Below, in pieces: positions 40,374 through 49,265 of a stretch of DNA of 64,000 bases (position 1 is its first letter; every line of letters starts with the position of its first letter). Made by a program: the position numbers and the translations under genes. The stretch is from Prorocentrum cordatum (taxonomy: Eukaryota; Sar; Dinophyceae; Prorocentrales; Prorocentraceae), in NCBI GenBank assembly GCA_963575745.1, contig CAUYUJ010016371.1, positions 87,470-151,469 on the forward strand, in the 5' to 3' direction. A model generated the notes under the pieces. It was not told the origin of the DNA and made no database searches. It saw only the letters and a program-made list of their open reading frames with translations.

Positions 40374-40527
40374 CGAAACAAGCCCTCGAGTGCGACTCAA
40401 GCGTTTGACACATAAAAAACCTTAGGTCACGAATCTAAGTTGTTGTTTGGGACTCTGGTCCTGGGGTTCATCGTCCTCCTCCTTCTCCTCCTCCTCTTCT
40501 GGATTCCCCTGTTGATTTCCGATGAAT

Positions 40528-40625
40528 TCCCGACGGAATCCGATGGATGTCCAACGGAATCCTATGGATGTTCTCCGGAATCCTATGTATGTCCTAAGGG
40601 ATCCCATGGATGTCCTTAAGAAGCC
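40528..40625. repeat. 21-bp tandem repeat, four units (heptapeptide frame)
   Basis: Four imperfect 21-bp units of the type CGGAATCCTATGGATGTTCT. In one plus frame they encode RNPMDVQ, RNPMDVL, RNPMYVL, RDPMDVL. The frame is open for 75 codons from 40522 to 40749 but no more protein-like feature follows. Confidence 0.85.
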
Positions 40626-41469
40626 CCATAAGAAGCATCGATGCAATGGTGCAGCGGTGCAACCGCGACTCGCCATGTACATCATCGCAGCACTGCATCC
40701 CAGACTGCTGCCCCAAAAAGGTGGTGCGTCCAAGCTTCCAAGGCTGTGATGGAGGCATCGGGGCCATCCTGCGTGTCATTATGTGCTGTGATGGCATGGT
40801 GGCGCGACTGCCGCAGGCAACTGCGAGGGAGCAAGAGGAGAACGACGAGGAACAAGAGGACGGAAACAGAGAGTGTGAAATGAAAGCAGGGGCGATGGAC
40901 GTGAGATCGCTGAATAACGAAGCGTGCAGGACCAGCGACAGATGCAGAGGAGGGAGAAGACGTCAACTAAAGAGACACCACAGGACGACGAATCATCAGA
41001 GCGCGCTCGGTTTTGGTTGCAATCACAAGTAAACGGTCAAACGGTACCGCCACATATGATATGAATTTCTGGTGTAACCCCACTCGCAAATGCACTGCGA
41101 GTACACATGTGGGTGAGAACGCGCTCGCTTAGTCAGTGTCCTCTTCCTCCTCCACCGTCTCCTCCTGCTCCTCGTCCTCCTCCTCCGCCGCATCCTCGAT
41201 CTGGCGGCGTTCGAGAAGGGTGCAAGACAGGTGCATGTCGTGATAACGTCGGCGTTGATGTGTCTGACACTGCTCGGATCGTTCAACCTTGATCGATCAC
41301 GGCCTCCTGACAGATCGTTCGATGCCGGCCGATTCCAGGGCACCTGGGGCGTTCAACCTAGACCGCCAGCGCTTGGGTCGCCACCAGGTCGAAGCGGCAC
41401 GAAACAGGAACATGGTCGGATGGGCAGCCCATAAAGGAGCCCTCCCGCTGGTGGGCCGCAGGTGATAGG
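40626..41469. other. Intergenic
   Basis: GCCGGCCGATTCCAGGGC and GGCGTTCAACC near 41320 recur in similar form at 47285-47320 (GTCGGCCGAGCCAGGCCA, CGCTCAACC), a small dispersed repeat. No gene supported. Confidence 0.4.
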
Positions 41470-41585
41470 GAGGACAGGAGGAGGAAAAGGAGGAGGAGGC
41501 GAAGGAGGATGCAGAAGAAGAGAGGAGGAGGAGGAGGAGGTTGTGAAGGCGAAGGAGCAGGAGGAGAAGGAGGAGGAGGAGGACC
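41470..41585. repeat. (GGA)n tract
   Basis: GGA with GAA and GCA interruptions. Confidence 0.9.
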
Positions 41586-41884
41586 AGTGTAAACACACTA
41601 GTCATAAGCGATGTTGGAATTAACCCTCCCTCCAAGCTCCCTCTTCATAGGCCCCTGCAACGGTTCATTTCAATTGAGGAAACTGCCTCGTTGGAAGACA
41701 ACCGATTGATGATCCTGAACCATGCTACAATCGTGACGATCCAGAATCGTGCCGGAACGTCATTTTTGAGATTTCAACACCACGTATAAATGTAATTGTT
41801 GCACCCACGATATCCTGAATCCGTCCACAACACAATTTCTGCTACGCTGATCATGGTAATCCATCAAATTCTGTCACTTTTGTG
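41586..41884. other. Intergenic, less GC-rich
   Basis: No gene supported. Confidence 0.4.
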
Positions 41885-42245
41885 AAACGAATTTTGAAAA
41901 CCACCCGCCCTCAATCCTTGAAGCTCTTGCGCATTCTTTAATTAACGAATGTGCGCGGCGCTAATGCGAAAGCCACATTTCGAAAAACCACCCGACCTCA
42001 ATCCTTGAAACAAATGCGCACGGCGCTAAAGCGAGAACCACATTCTGAAAACAACCCCGCCCTCGACCCGTGAAAGACTTGCAGTTTTGGGTAAACGAAT
42101 GTGCGCGGCGCCAAGGCGAGAACCACATTTTGAAAACCACCCGCCCTCAATCCGTAAAACTCTTGCGAAGTTTGAAAACGAATGTGCGCGGCGCTAATGC
42201 GAGGGCCACATATTGAAAACCACCCGCCCTCCATCTGTAACACTG
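41885..42245. repeat. ~65-85-bp tandem repeat, about 4.5 units
   Basis: Units share TTTTGAAAACCACCCGCCCT CAATCC, then ACGAATGTGCGCGGCGCTAA TGCGA and CCACA. Starts lie near 41890, 41972, 42041, 42127 and 42210; the second unit lacks the middle segment. Confidence 0.92.
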
Positions 42246-42374
42246 TTGCCACTCTTAGAGCTTCACAATCATACATGGTGAGAAAATCTCAGGCGAACCG
42301 CCCGGCCCGCCCTAAAAACTGTCATCGGGGTGCCACAGGGAGGAGTGATTGATAAGGGAAATGAAAGAGGCGAA

Positions 42375-42815
42375 GAAAGAACAGGAGGACAGGGAGGAGG
42401 AGGAGGAGGAGGAGGAGGAAGAGGAGGAGAAGGAGAAGAGAGGTTGAAACGGATGAGGGGGAGGAGAGGAGAGAGAGGAGGAGGAGGAGGAGGAGGAGGA
42501 GGAGGAGGAGGAGGAGGAGGAGGAGAGGAGGAGGAGGAGGAGGAGGGAGGAGGAGGAGTCGGGGGAGGAGGAGGAGAAGGAACAGGAGCAGGAGGAGGAG
42601 AAGGAGGAGCATGAGGGGGAGGAGGAGGGGGTGGAGAGAGGAGGAAAAGCAGGAGGAGGAGGTGGAGGAGGAGAAGGGAGGAGAAGGAGAATGAGGAGAT
42701 GGAGGAGGAGGAGGAAGAAGAGGAAAAGGAGGAAGAGGCGGAGGGAGGAGAGGGAGGAGGAGCAGAAGGAGAATGACGAAGAGGAGGAGGAGGAAAAGGA
42801 TGAGACAGGGGGAGG
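42375..42815. repeat. Long GGA/TCC tract
   Basis: More than 400 bp of GGA with GAA, GCA and GTC interruptions, starting about 270 bp beyond the stop codon of the 399-residue gene. Confidence 0.95.
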
Positions 42816-43082
42816 AGGACTCTAGGGCTCTAGGGCGTGCGACAACGAACGTCAGCTTCCACGGCTCCCGCTCAGCCGTCGAGAAATCGTCGGGATGGCC
42901 TTGCACCCGCTCTCCACATCGAGTGCTTTGCACTCGCCCGCACCTGCCGCGCCCCGCGCACGGCACACGCATTGCTCTTGGAGTGCCCTCGCACTCCCAC
43001 CCACGCCGTCGTTCCGCCGACCCTGCCAGGGGGCCATTGCACAACCACAGCACCGAGGACGGAGGCTATGACGGTGCCGCTC
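42816..43082. other. 3' flank of the 399-residue gene
   Basis: No gene or clear poly(A) tract recognised. A retroposed copy would be expected to carry a poly(A) remnant here on the minus strand, and I do not see one. Confidence 0.4.
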
Positions 43083-44282
43083 TCAGGCGCGCGCGCGCGC
43101 CTCAATGAGCGACTGCGCGAGGATCGCCTGCAGGTCCTCCACCGTGTAGCCCAGCTCCTCGGCCGTCTCGTCGTTGACGGGGTCGCCCGTCTCGCGCGTG
43201 TCGTACAGCACCTGCTTGGACTTGGTGCTGCCCTTGCCGTCGCCGTCCGCGTCGATGATGGCCGCTAACGGCGGCACCACTTTCTCCGTCTCCTGGGGCT
43301 CCTCGTCGCTCTCCGTCTCCGAGTCGCACTCCGAGCCTATGTCGAAGCGTAGTGGAGCCCTCTTGAACCCCTGCGTCCCGCACATGCCGTGCAGCGCCTT
43401 CTTGTGCTTGACGCCGCCCTCTCCGTAGTACTCGGCGTCGACGCTCTCCGTCGACCGCTGCTGCTCGTTCTCCGTCTCCTGGGGCTGCTTCTCGCTCTTC
43501 CACTCCGAGTCGCACTCCGAACCGAGGTCGAAGCGCAGGGGGCCCCTCTTTAGCTCCTCATCCTCGCCCTGCACAACCTCATCACCGAGCGCCCCGTCGA
43601 AGTCGTCCATCTTCTCCACCGCCACGGCAGGCTCCTTCCGCAGGGAGCCCTGGTGCTCGTGGTCGCTCTGCTTGCACTCCTGCCCGTAGGGGTCATCGTC
43701 CGTCAGCTCCTTCAGCAACGGAAAAGCCGGCACCGGCAGGAGCGGCTGCGAGGCGCTGCCGGCCTGGTCCACTGGCGCCGACGACGGCCCCGCCAGGCCA
43801 AGAATATCGGCCCGCACAGCCAGCAATATGTCCTTGAGGTCCATCAGCTTCTCGTCCGTTGTGAGCTCGCCTCCACTCTCATCCATGGCATCGTGCTGTA
43901 CCTCTGCGCAGTCATCCTCATTGTCCTTGCCCTTCTTGCCGAAGATCCTGGCTTCGAACCTGTGGGCGCTGTCGGCGACGTCGCTGTCGTCGCTCTGCTG
44001 CTCCTTGTCCCTGTTCCGCCTGGGGGAGTCCGTGGGGCTGCAGATGTCCTGGATGAGCTTCTTGCTGCGCTGTCTGGTGAAGTGCCTGAGGACGTGGTAC
44101 GTCACGTCAAGGCGTTCCACTGCCTTGACCAGGCGCGCGTCCAGCATGCCGCGCCTCTTGGCAGCACGTGCCGCCACCGACAGGCCTTCGAAGGTCTGCT
44201 TGAAGGCGCCCTCGAAATGCTCCATCAACTCTTCGCGTGTTGCGTACACGCGCTCGGCCATCTCCGCGAAGAAGGCGTCCAT
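43083..44282 (-). CDS. Intronless 399-residue protein with two tandem ~62-residue repeats; probable retrogene
   Basis: A single uninterrupted frame from ATG at 44282 to TGA at 43083. Residues 1-80 are likely helical (FFAEMAERVYATREELMEHF, LVKAVERLDVTYHVLRHFTR). Residues 85-150 are charged, 170-190 Pro/Ala-rich. Residues 244-305 and 306-367 are two copies of one unit, each starting KR(G/A)PLRFD(L/I)GSECDSE and continuing with PQETE. The end (ELGYTVEDLQAILAQSLIEA) is helical and recalls ubiquitin-binding helices, which is only an impression. I know no family for it. It has no introns, unlike the centrin gene 950 bp away, and a degenerate spliced-leader copy lies 54 nt upstream of the ATG, so I infer it is a reinserted cDNA. 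It is oriented like centrin. The reading frame is intact with no stop in 400 codons. Confidence 0.8.
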   Translation of the reverse strand: MDAFFAEMAERVYATREELMEHFEGAFKQTFEGLSVAARAAKRRGMLDARLVKAVERLDVTYHVLRHFTRQRSKKLIQDICSPTDSPRRNRDKEQQSDDSDVADSAHRFEARIFGKKGKDNEDDCAEVQHDAMDESGGELTTDEKLMDLKDILLAVRADILGLAGPSSAPVDQAGSASQPLLPVPAFPLLKELTDDDPYGQECKQSDHEHQGSLRKEPAVAVEKMDDFDGALGDEVVQGEDEELKRGPLRFDLGSECDSEWKSEKQPQETENEQQRSTESVDAEYYGEGGVKHKKALHGMCGTQGFKRAPLRFDIGSECDSETESDEEPQETEKVVPPLAAIIDADGDGKGSTKSKQVLYDTRETGDPVNDETAEELGYTVEDLQAILAQSLIEARARA

Positions 44283-44336
44283 GCTTCACCCGCGCCCGCC
44301 TGACAGGCCCGCCGCAATGCGAGTGTGTGAAAAACA
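44283..44336 (-). promoter_or_regulatory. 5' leader of the 399-residue gene
   Basis: 54 nt between the relic spliced leader and the ATG. Its start at the leader's 3' end is what a retroposed trans-spliced mRNA would give. Confidence 0.55.
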
Positions 44337-44357
44337 CTCGAGCCCAATGGCTACGGA
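44337..44357 (-). other. Relic dinoflagellate spliced leader
   Basis: On the minus strand TCCGTAGCCATT is followed directly by GGGCTCGAG. The dinoflagellate spliced leader is 22 nt, D-CCGTAGCCATTTTGGCTCAAG. The copy agrees at 19 of 22 positions, with one base missing from the TTTT run, one T-to-G and one A-to-G. Genomic spliced-leader copies next to genes are the accepted mark of mRNA-derived gene copies in dinoflagellates. Confidence 0.8.
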
Positions 44358-44560
44358 GACAGGGGGAGGAGGAGAAGGAAGAAGAGCAGGAGGAGGAGGG
44401 TGAGGTGGAGGAGAAGGAGGAGGATGAGGAGCGGGAGGAGGAGAAGGGAGGAGGAGAAGGGAGGAGATGAGGAGGAGGAGGAGGCGGAGAGAGGAGGAAG
44501 ATAAATAGGAAGGAGAAACCTCCAGGAGTAGGATGAGGATGAGGAGGCAGGAGGAGGATG
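44358..44560. repeat. (GGA)n tract next to the relic leader
   Basis: GGA-rich. On the minus strand this is a pyrimidine tract ending directly at the relic leader, well placed to act as a trans-splicing acceptor tract for the gene. Confidence 0.9.
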
Positions 44561-44573
44561 ACTAGGATGAGGA

Positions 44574-44690
44574 TGAGGGATGGGCCCTCAGAAGCTGATG
44601 GTATCCCAAGGATCGGCCCCGAGATGGGGTGACGCCAGTGGTGGGGATGGGGACATGCTTGAGGCTGGTAATTCGCCGGCCAGAGGAAAG
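44574..44690. repeat. Family P repeat P1
   Basis: GGGATGGGCCCTCAGAAGCT GA...AAGATCGGC...GGTGGGG-type segment shared with 50377-50480. Confidence 0.7.
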
Positions 44691-44888
44691 CGTGCCGAAG
44701 GAATGCACAATGTCTAGGAAGATCAAGACCTGGACAGCTGACCCCATTTGACCGAGGCCTTTTGGAGGCCTTCCCCACGGGGCCAAAGAACGGGGTCGGT
44801 GGATCGCACAGCGTCGCCGAGGCATCGGCGACGTCGGGGGAAAGCATCGCGCTCCAAATCTCGCGATCCTCAGACCCTATCAGACTTG

Positions 44889-45119
44889 AGCAGGGACCGA
44901 CCGTCCCGGCATGCTTGTAGGCCTACCACGACATGTTCGAAGAACAAGAGATGTTCTCATGACATCACACGCGTCCTTAGAACATGAAGCTGACGTATTA
45001 AGCCAAGATGGTCTCAACCAGACATGTTCCAAGACAGCTTGGCGCAAACCACTATCGCCTCTTAGAACAATTCGTTGGTGGCCCTGTCGGCAAGCCGGGA
45101 CGCTCCGCCGCTGCTTGAC
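44889..45119. mobile_element. Family B element B3
   Basis: GCAGGGACCGACCGTCCCGG CATGCTTGTAGGCCTACCAC at the left, TTGGTGGCCCTGTCGGCAAG ... CGCCGCTGCTTGACA at the right, interior GTCCTTAGAACATG. Confidence 0.85.
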
Positions 45120-45237
45120 AAGCTCTGGCCCCATCAGAACCGAGGGCCCCCTTGGGCCGAGACGGGGCGGCAACGCCCCTCCTCTCTCTCCGCGACGCCT
45201 GGGCTTGAGAGGCGTAGCCTGGGGGCCGAATGCCACC

Positions 45238-46998
45238 TCAGAACAGGTTGGTCTTCTTCATGATGCGGAGGAACTCCTCCTCGTTCACCTCCCCGTCGCC
45301 GTCCCGGTCGGCCTCGTCGATCATCTCCTGCAGCTCCTCGTCCGTCATCCGCTCGCCCAACTCCTTCGCGACACGCTTCAGGTTCTTGAAAGATATTTTC
45401 CCGGTCTCGTCGTCGTCGAAGAGCCTGAACGCCTTCGGCTGGCAAGGGTCATGGGGGCCTGCTTCTGAGGGGAGAACCTAAGGGGGACCCGCTCAGGGGA
45501 GGAAGCATCGAACTGGAATCGGCAATATATGACCGATGTATCGGCGACAGACTCCCCCGAGCCTGTCCCCCTAGAACAATGCCCCTGATACAGGCCTCCC
45601 GAAGGGCTGTGGGAGACCTCGATGGGGCTCGGAGAACCTCGACCCGCTACTGTGCCCCACTGGCCCTGTGCCCATTGCCACTGTGGTGCCTTCAGGATCT
45701 CGTCTTTGGGGTCGCGGTTCAGGATCTTGTGCGTCATCATCTTCAGGAACTCCTCGTACCTGAAACGGAGCCAGGAACAGGACAAACTTGGATCGGGATC
45801 AATCGGGGATCTCTGAGCTCCAGCGGTTCTGGAGGATGCAGTGGGCGCCGCGGCTGTTCCGGAGCGTCCCTGAACGCTCTGAGCGTTCCAGAACGCTCTG
45901 AAGCGATCTATCCCGATCGCAGGCCCGACTGACTGCCTGCGGTCGGCCTCGAAAGCGGCCTGCGGTCGGGCGCGTTTTCACCAGGAGTCCCAAGATGATC
46001 CAAGCCAGTTGCGACGAAGGGCTTCCAATCGACATCAACATCTGCTCATCTGCCTCCCCCCTAGCCCTTCGTCCAGATGTTTCCGAGTCGCTGGCTTCGG
46101 GAGCTCTCGACCAGTCCCTGGGGACCGGCTTGCCCATGGGTTGTGGTTCGACGCCTCCAGGGCTCGGCAACGACTGGCGCGAGCGGAGAACACAAGATGT
46201 TCGCCAGCGTGGGTGCCAAACAGAAAGTTGTTGTGTTGCACTCTGGATGTGTCAGCTGTGTGACGTAAGCTGTCATGTAAGCTGTGTGGCGCACGCGCCG
46301 TAGTGCAAGCTACGCGGTGCAAGCTCTGTGGCGCAAGCCATGTGGTGTAATAGGGGGCCCCATGCGAGCCCTACCCCTACCCCCCACGATTTCTGAGGGG
46401 CGGGTGGGGTTCACTTCGCTCGGGAGCGACCGAGCGAAGTGACCCCCATCCTTCCCCTCAGAAATCGTGGGGGGGTAGGGGTAGGGCTCGCATGTGGCCC
46501 CCTGTGCAAGCTCTGCGGTGTAAGCGTAAACTGTGCGATGCAATCGCGCAGGGTGGCGACGAGGCCGCGCCCAGCGGCCACGAGGCGGCGACGGGCGAGC
46601 AGGCGAAAACCGAGGCGCCTGCCAAAACTGCTCTCAGAATTGGAATGAAGCCCTATAATGACAAGCTCTGCCTGGGGAAGCACTCCAGCACACACTCTCT
46701 CGAGTCGTCGAAATTTGGACTCCTCCACCGCCTCCTCCCGGGGGGACCCGATCGTCCCGCTCCCGTCGTCGTCCACGTCGGAGATCATCTTCTGGATTTC
46801 CTCCTTCTTCGGCTCGAAGCCGAGGGCGCGCATGGCAACCTTCAATTCCTTCGAGTCGATCTCGCCCGAACCGTCTGTGTCGAACAGGTCGAACGCCTCC
46901 TTGATCTCCTGCTTCTGCTCCTCCGAGGAAGGTAGTCGCACGTTTTTAGCACTCTCGTCGATTTCTGGAGGCCGGGGCCATTCGAACAGCTCCAGCAC
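45238..46998 (-). CDS. Centrin (caltractin), three exons
   Basis: Centrin is a four-EF-hand calcium sensor of basal bodies and centrosome-like structures. Exon 1 is 46998-46748, exon 2 45759-45690, exon 3 45432-45238; joined they give 171 aa, the usual centrin length. EF1 loop [14 protein letters not shown]2 loop [12 protein letters not shown] and EF4 loop [12 protein letters not shown] are canonical; EF3 [12 protein letters not shown] ends in Asn where Asp/Glu is expected. Family marks include [40 protein letters not shown] and the C-terminal RIMKKTNLF. Intron 1 (988 nt, GT-AG) splits a Gly codon; intron 2 (257 nt) has donor CTGAAG|GCACC and acceptor GCCGAAG|GCG, a GC-AG intron with AAG|G at both borders. 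The N-terminal 20 residues before RLPSSEEQ are not conserved in the family, so the first exon could instead be spliced from upstream. Confidence 0.93.
45765..45935. repeat. Family Q repeat, copy Q3, in centrin intron 1
   Basis: Aligns with Q2: CGGAGCCAGGAACAGGA, GGGGATCTCTGAGCTCCAGC GGTTCTGGAGGATGCAGTGG GCGCCGCGGC and CTGAACGCTCTGAGCG. It begins immediately upstream of exon 2's acceptor. Confidence 0.75.
46260..46351. repeat. Family K words in centrin intron 1
   Basis: GTGTGGCGCACGCGCCGTAG TGCAAGCTACGCGGTGCAAG-type words, continuing at 46503-46545 on the other side of foldback W. Confidence 0.7.
46352..46503. mobile_element. Element W, near-perfect 150-bp foldback in centrin intron 1
   Basis: Left arm GGGGCCCCATGCGAGCCCTA CCCCTACCCCCC...TCACTTCGCTCGG is matched by the right arm CCGAGCGAAGTGA...GGTAGGGGTAGGGCTCGCAT GTGGCCCC over about 70 bp per arm with only a few mismatches and one indel, leaving a loop of under 10 nt. 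It interrupts a run of family K words, so it looks inserted. Confidence 0.93.
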
Positions 46999-47566
46999 GC
47001 CGAGCTTCGAAGAAGCAGCACTGCTACCTCAAGTGCCCCCCCCCCCTGGTGAGGCACGTGATTCCCAGCCCTGGGGATGGGGCCGAGAGCTTGAAGAGGG
47101 GGCGGCGTCCAGGATCGCAGCGAGGAGGGCAGTCGCGCAGAACCGGGGGCGACCGGAGGCACCACCGACGCCACCCCACCACGGGGAAAAGCTGGTGTCT
47201 GCACCCCCGGCGCGCTGGTTCTGACGCCGCGTGTGTCGTCCTGCCTGGAAGGATCGCGGTTTCCTGACAGCGCGGGTCGTTCGATGTCGGCCGAGCCAGG
47301 CCACTGGGGACGCTCAACCCTCAACGCTTGTGTTATGTTGCTTCCATCGCACTTGAGGACCACATCCCAAAAAAGACTCCGAGCACCCGGGAAAGTGTCG
47401 AAAGAGTGTCAAAACAGTGTCGGACGAGTGTTCCCCTGGGACCGACACGTGAAGACCCTCGCATTTCGGTATTTTTCTGGTGCTCGAAATTCTTTCTGGT
47501 GAACAAGGCTAAAGTAGGTTGGAAAATCGTAACGCTTGTGCTGGACCACCTCCGCCCTCGCTAGGG
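46999..47566. other. Upstream flank of centrin
   Basis: No promoter motif I can identify (dinoflagellates usually lack TATA boxes) and no further exon that I can justify. Confidence 0.4.
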
Positions 47567-47721
47567 TTCGGTCGGGCGGGTCCCCCTACAGGGGGATTGT
47601 GGGCGAACAACTAAAAATAGTCAAACACATTCAGACCAGATTCAAAAATTCTCGAAAAAACGTCGCCAGAGTTTTTGTAGATTCTTGGATATTCCCATTG
47701 TAGAGGGACAGGCACGATTCG
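47567..47721. mobile_element. Family A element A6
   Basis: Left GGTCGGGCGGGTCCCCCTAC AGG, right ATTGTAGAGGGACAGGCACG A. CTAGGG occurs close to both ends, a possible target duplication. Confidence 0.8.
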
Positions 47722-48280
47722 ATTCTAGGGAGGGGGAAGGTCGAAGACTGGGTAGATCTCCCTAGCAAGCTACAGCTGGGGGAGAGTAGTTCCCTGCCCC
47801 CCTAGGGGAACCCATCGTGTCGCCAGCTGTGGCTGCTCTGTTTCAGCGTCGCGCATCCTGGTCGAGCATCACCCAAGACGCCGCTTCTCAACAAACAGCG
47901 CTAAAACAGACAGCGGGTAAGAACACGCAATCAAATGTCTGAGGTGGTGTTTGATCAACCGTGAGGAGAGAGGGGGACGGGGACGGTGATGGAGGAGAGG
48001 AATGACACTACTAACTTTGAGCGAGCCGACGTGCTTTCCAGGTGAGACCTCACACCCACACACACATGGCTGGGGGTCGTCCAGTCCTAGTCTGTGCTGA
48101 TGCAGGGTCGCTGCCCGTGCGACACCGAAACTGCATGTGTGAGGTGATCCAGCAAAGCGGTAGCGTCACGGAATCGGCGCGCCTGGCCTGTGGAAAATGC
48201 CAGCGCTCCAGGAGACGACAGCGACACAGCCCCTTCTGGCTGGCAAGCTGGGCTTGTGAAGCACCGGTGACGGAGGGCAA
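47722..48280. other. Intergenic
   Basis: No gene supported. Confidence 0.4.
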
Positions 48281-48368
48281 AGTGGCTTGACACGCGACAC
48301 CTGATACGTTCGGCAGCAGAAGAGTGGTGACATAACTCAAGAAGGCAGTGGGCAGTGGGCTGTGCGGT
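48281..48368. repeat. Family T repeat T1
   Basis: GATACGTTCGGCAGCAGAAG AGTGGTGACATAACTC matches 48709-48750. Confidence 0.8.
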
Positions 48369-48467
48369 GTGCGGTGTGCTACCGTGGTGTTCGAACAGAA
48401 CGCCCATCTCGAATGCTTGTTCAAGCGGGTCCACTCCCCCCCGCCCCAATTTCAAAGTTCGGGGCGG

Positions 48468-48680
48468 TCGACGCGGAAGAGTGCGTGTCGCTTCGACAAA
48501 AATGCCCACATTTGCACACCGCGGCCTGCTCCCTTATATGAACATTGAAATTGGGGGCGCGGGGGGCGCTCTTGCACCATCCTCTAGGCGTGGTACTTGG
48601 GCGTTTTTTGTCGAAAACGCAGGCAGTGTCTGTGTTGTCTTGACTTGGTGATGGGTATTCTGCCTCGTGATCTTGCAAGG
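48468..48680. repeat. Inverted TTCGACAAAAATGCCCA / GGGCGTTTTTTGTCGAAAA
   Basis: TTCGACAAAAATGCCCA at about 48491 faces GGGCGTTTTTTGTCGAAAA at about 48599, flanked on both sides by T repeats, so T1-T2 may be the ends of a larger composite element. Confidence 0.55.
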
Positions 48681-48686
48681 GCGGCC

Positions 48687-48761
48687 GAAGAAATGTGATA
48701 CGCGACACACGATACGTTCCGCGGCAGAAGGGTGGTGACACAGCTTGAGAATAGAGGGCAG
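48687..48761. repeat. Family T repeat T2
   Basis: GATACGTTCCGCGGCAGAAG GGTGGTGACACAGCTTGAGA, direct copy of T1 about 400 bp away. Confidence 0.8.
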
Positions 48762-48778
48762 AACATCCCCCCCCATAA

Positions 48779-48904
48779 GAACCACCCCGACACGCGAAGC
48801 CGTTTAGTAAACGCACCCAAAGAAGGAATCAAGCAGGGCAGAGCTGTTCAGTAAACGCCCAGGGCCGTTTAATAAACGCCAGTTGTCGGGTCCAGGTGGT
48901 GGTT
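48779..48904. mobile_element. Family H element H3
   Basis: AACCACCCCGACACGCGAAG at the left and GTTGTCGGGTCCAGGTGGTG GTT at the right as inverted ends, with TTTAGTAAACGC, TTCAGTAAACGCC and TTTAATAAACGCC words inside. Confidence 0.85.
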
Positions 48905-49134
48905 TCTCCTCCCTTGGGAGAAGGAGCTGGGCTGTTGCGGTGTGCTGGTGTCGGTGTTGGCTTTGTTGGTGGTTGGTAGTCTGCCCGTGGTTGGTAGTCT
49001 GCCTCGTGGGTGCCGGGAAGGGGCCTCCTGGTGCCACCTTGAGGTCGTCCCGGGGCCTGGCTTCCACTGCCCTCCACTGTCGGGAGGCTCTTGGGCCATC
49101 TTTGGGCTCTCTGCAGCCCTCTCGGGGCTCTAGT

Positions 49135-49265
49135 GTTAGGTCGCGCGTGTCCTCCTATAGGCGGACTTTGATCCAGAAAGCCCGAAAATACCCAAACAAG
49201 TACGAAAAATAGTCCCCAGACTATTTTTGTGACCATTCTTGAATATTCCTCCATGCCCGACTTAA
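49135..49265. mobile_element. Family A element A7
   Basis: Left TTAGGTCGCGCGTGTCCTCC TATAGG. The right end has lost the inner part (TTCCTCCATGCCCGACTTAA). Confidence 0.8.
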
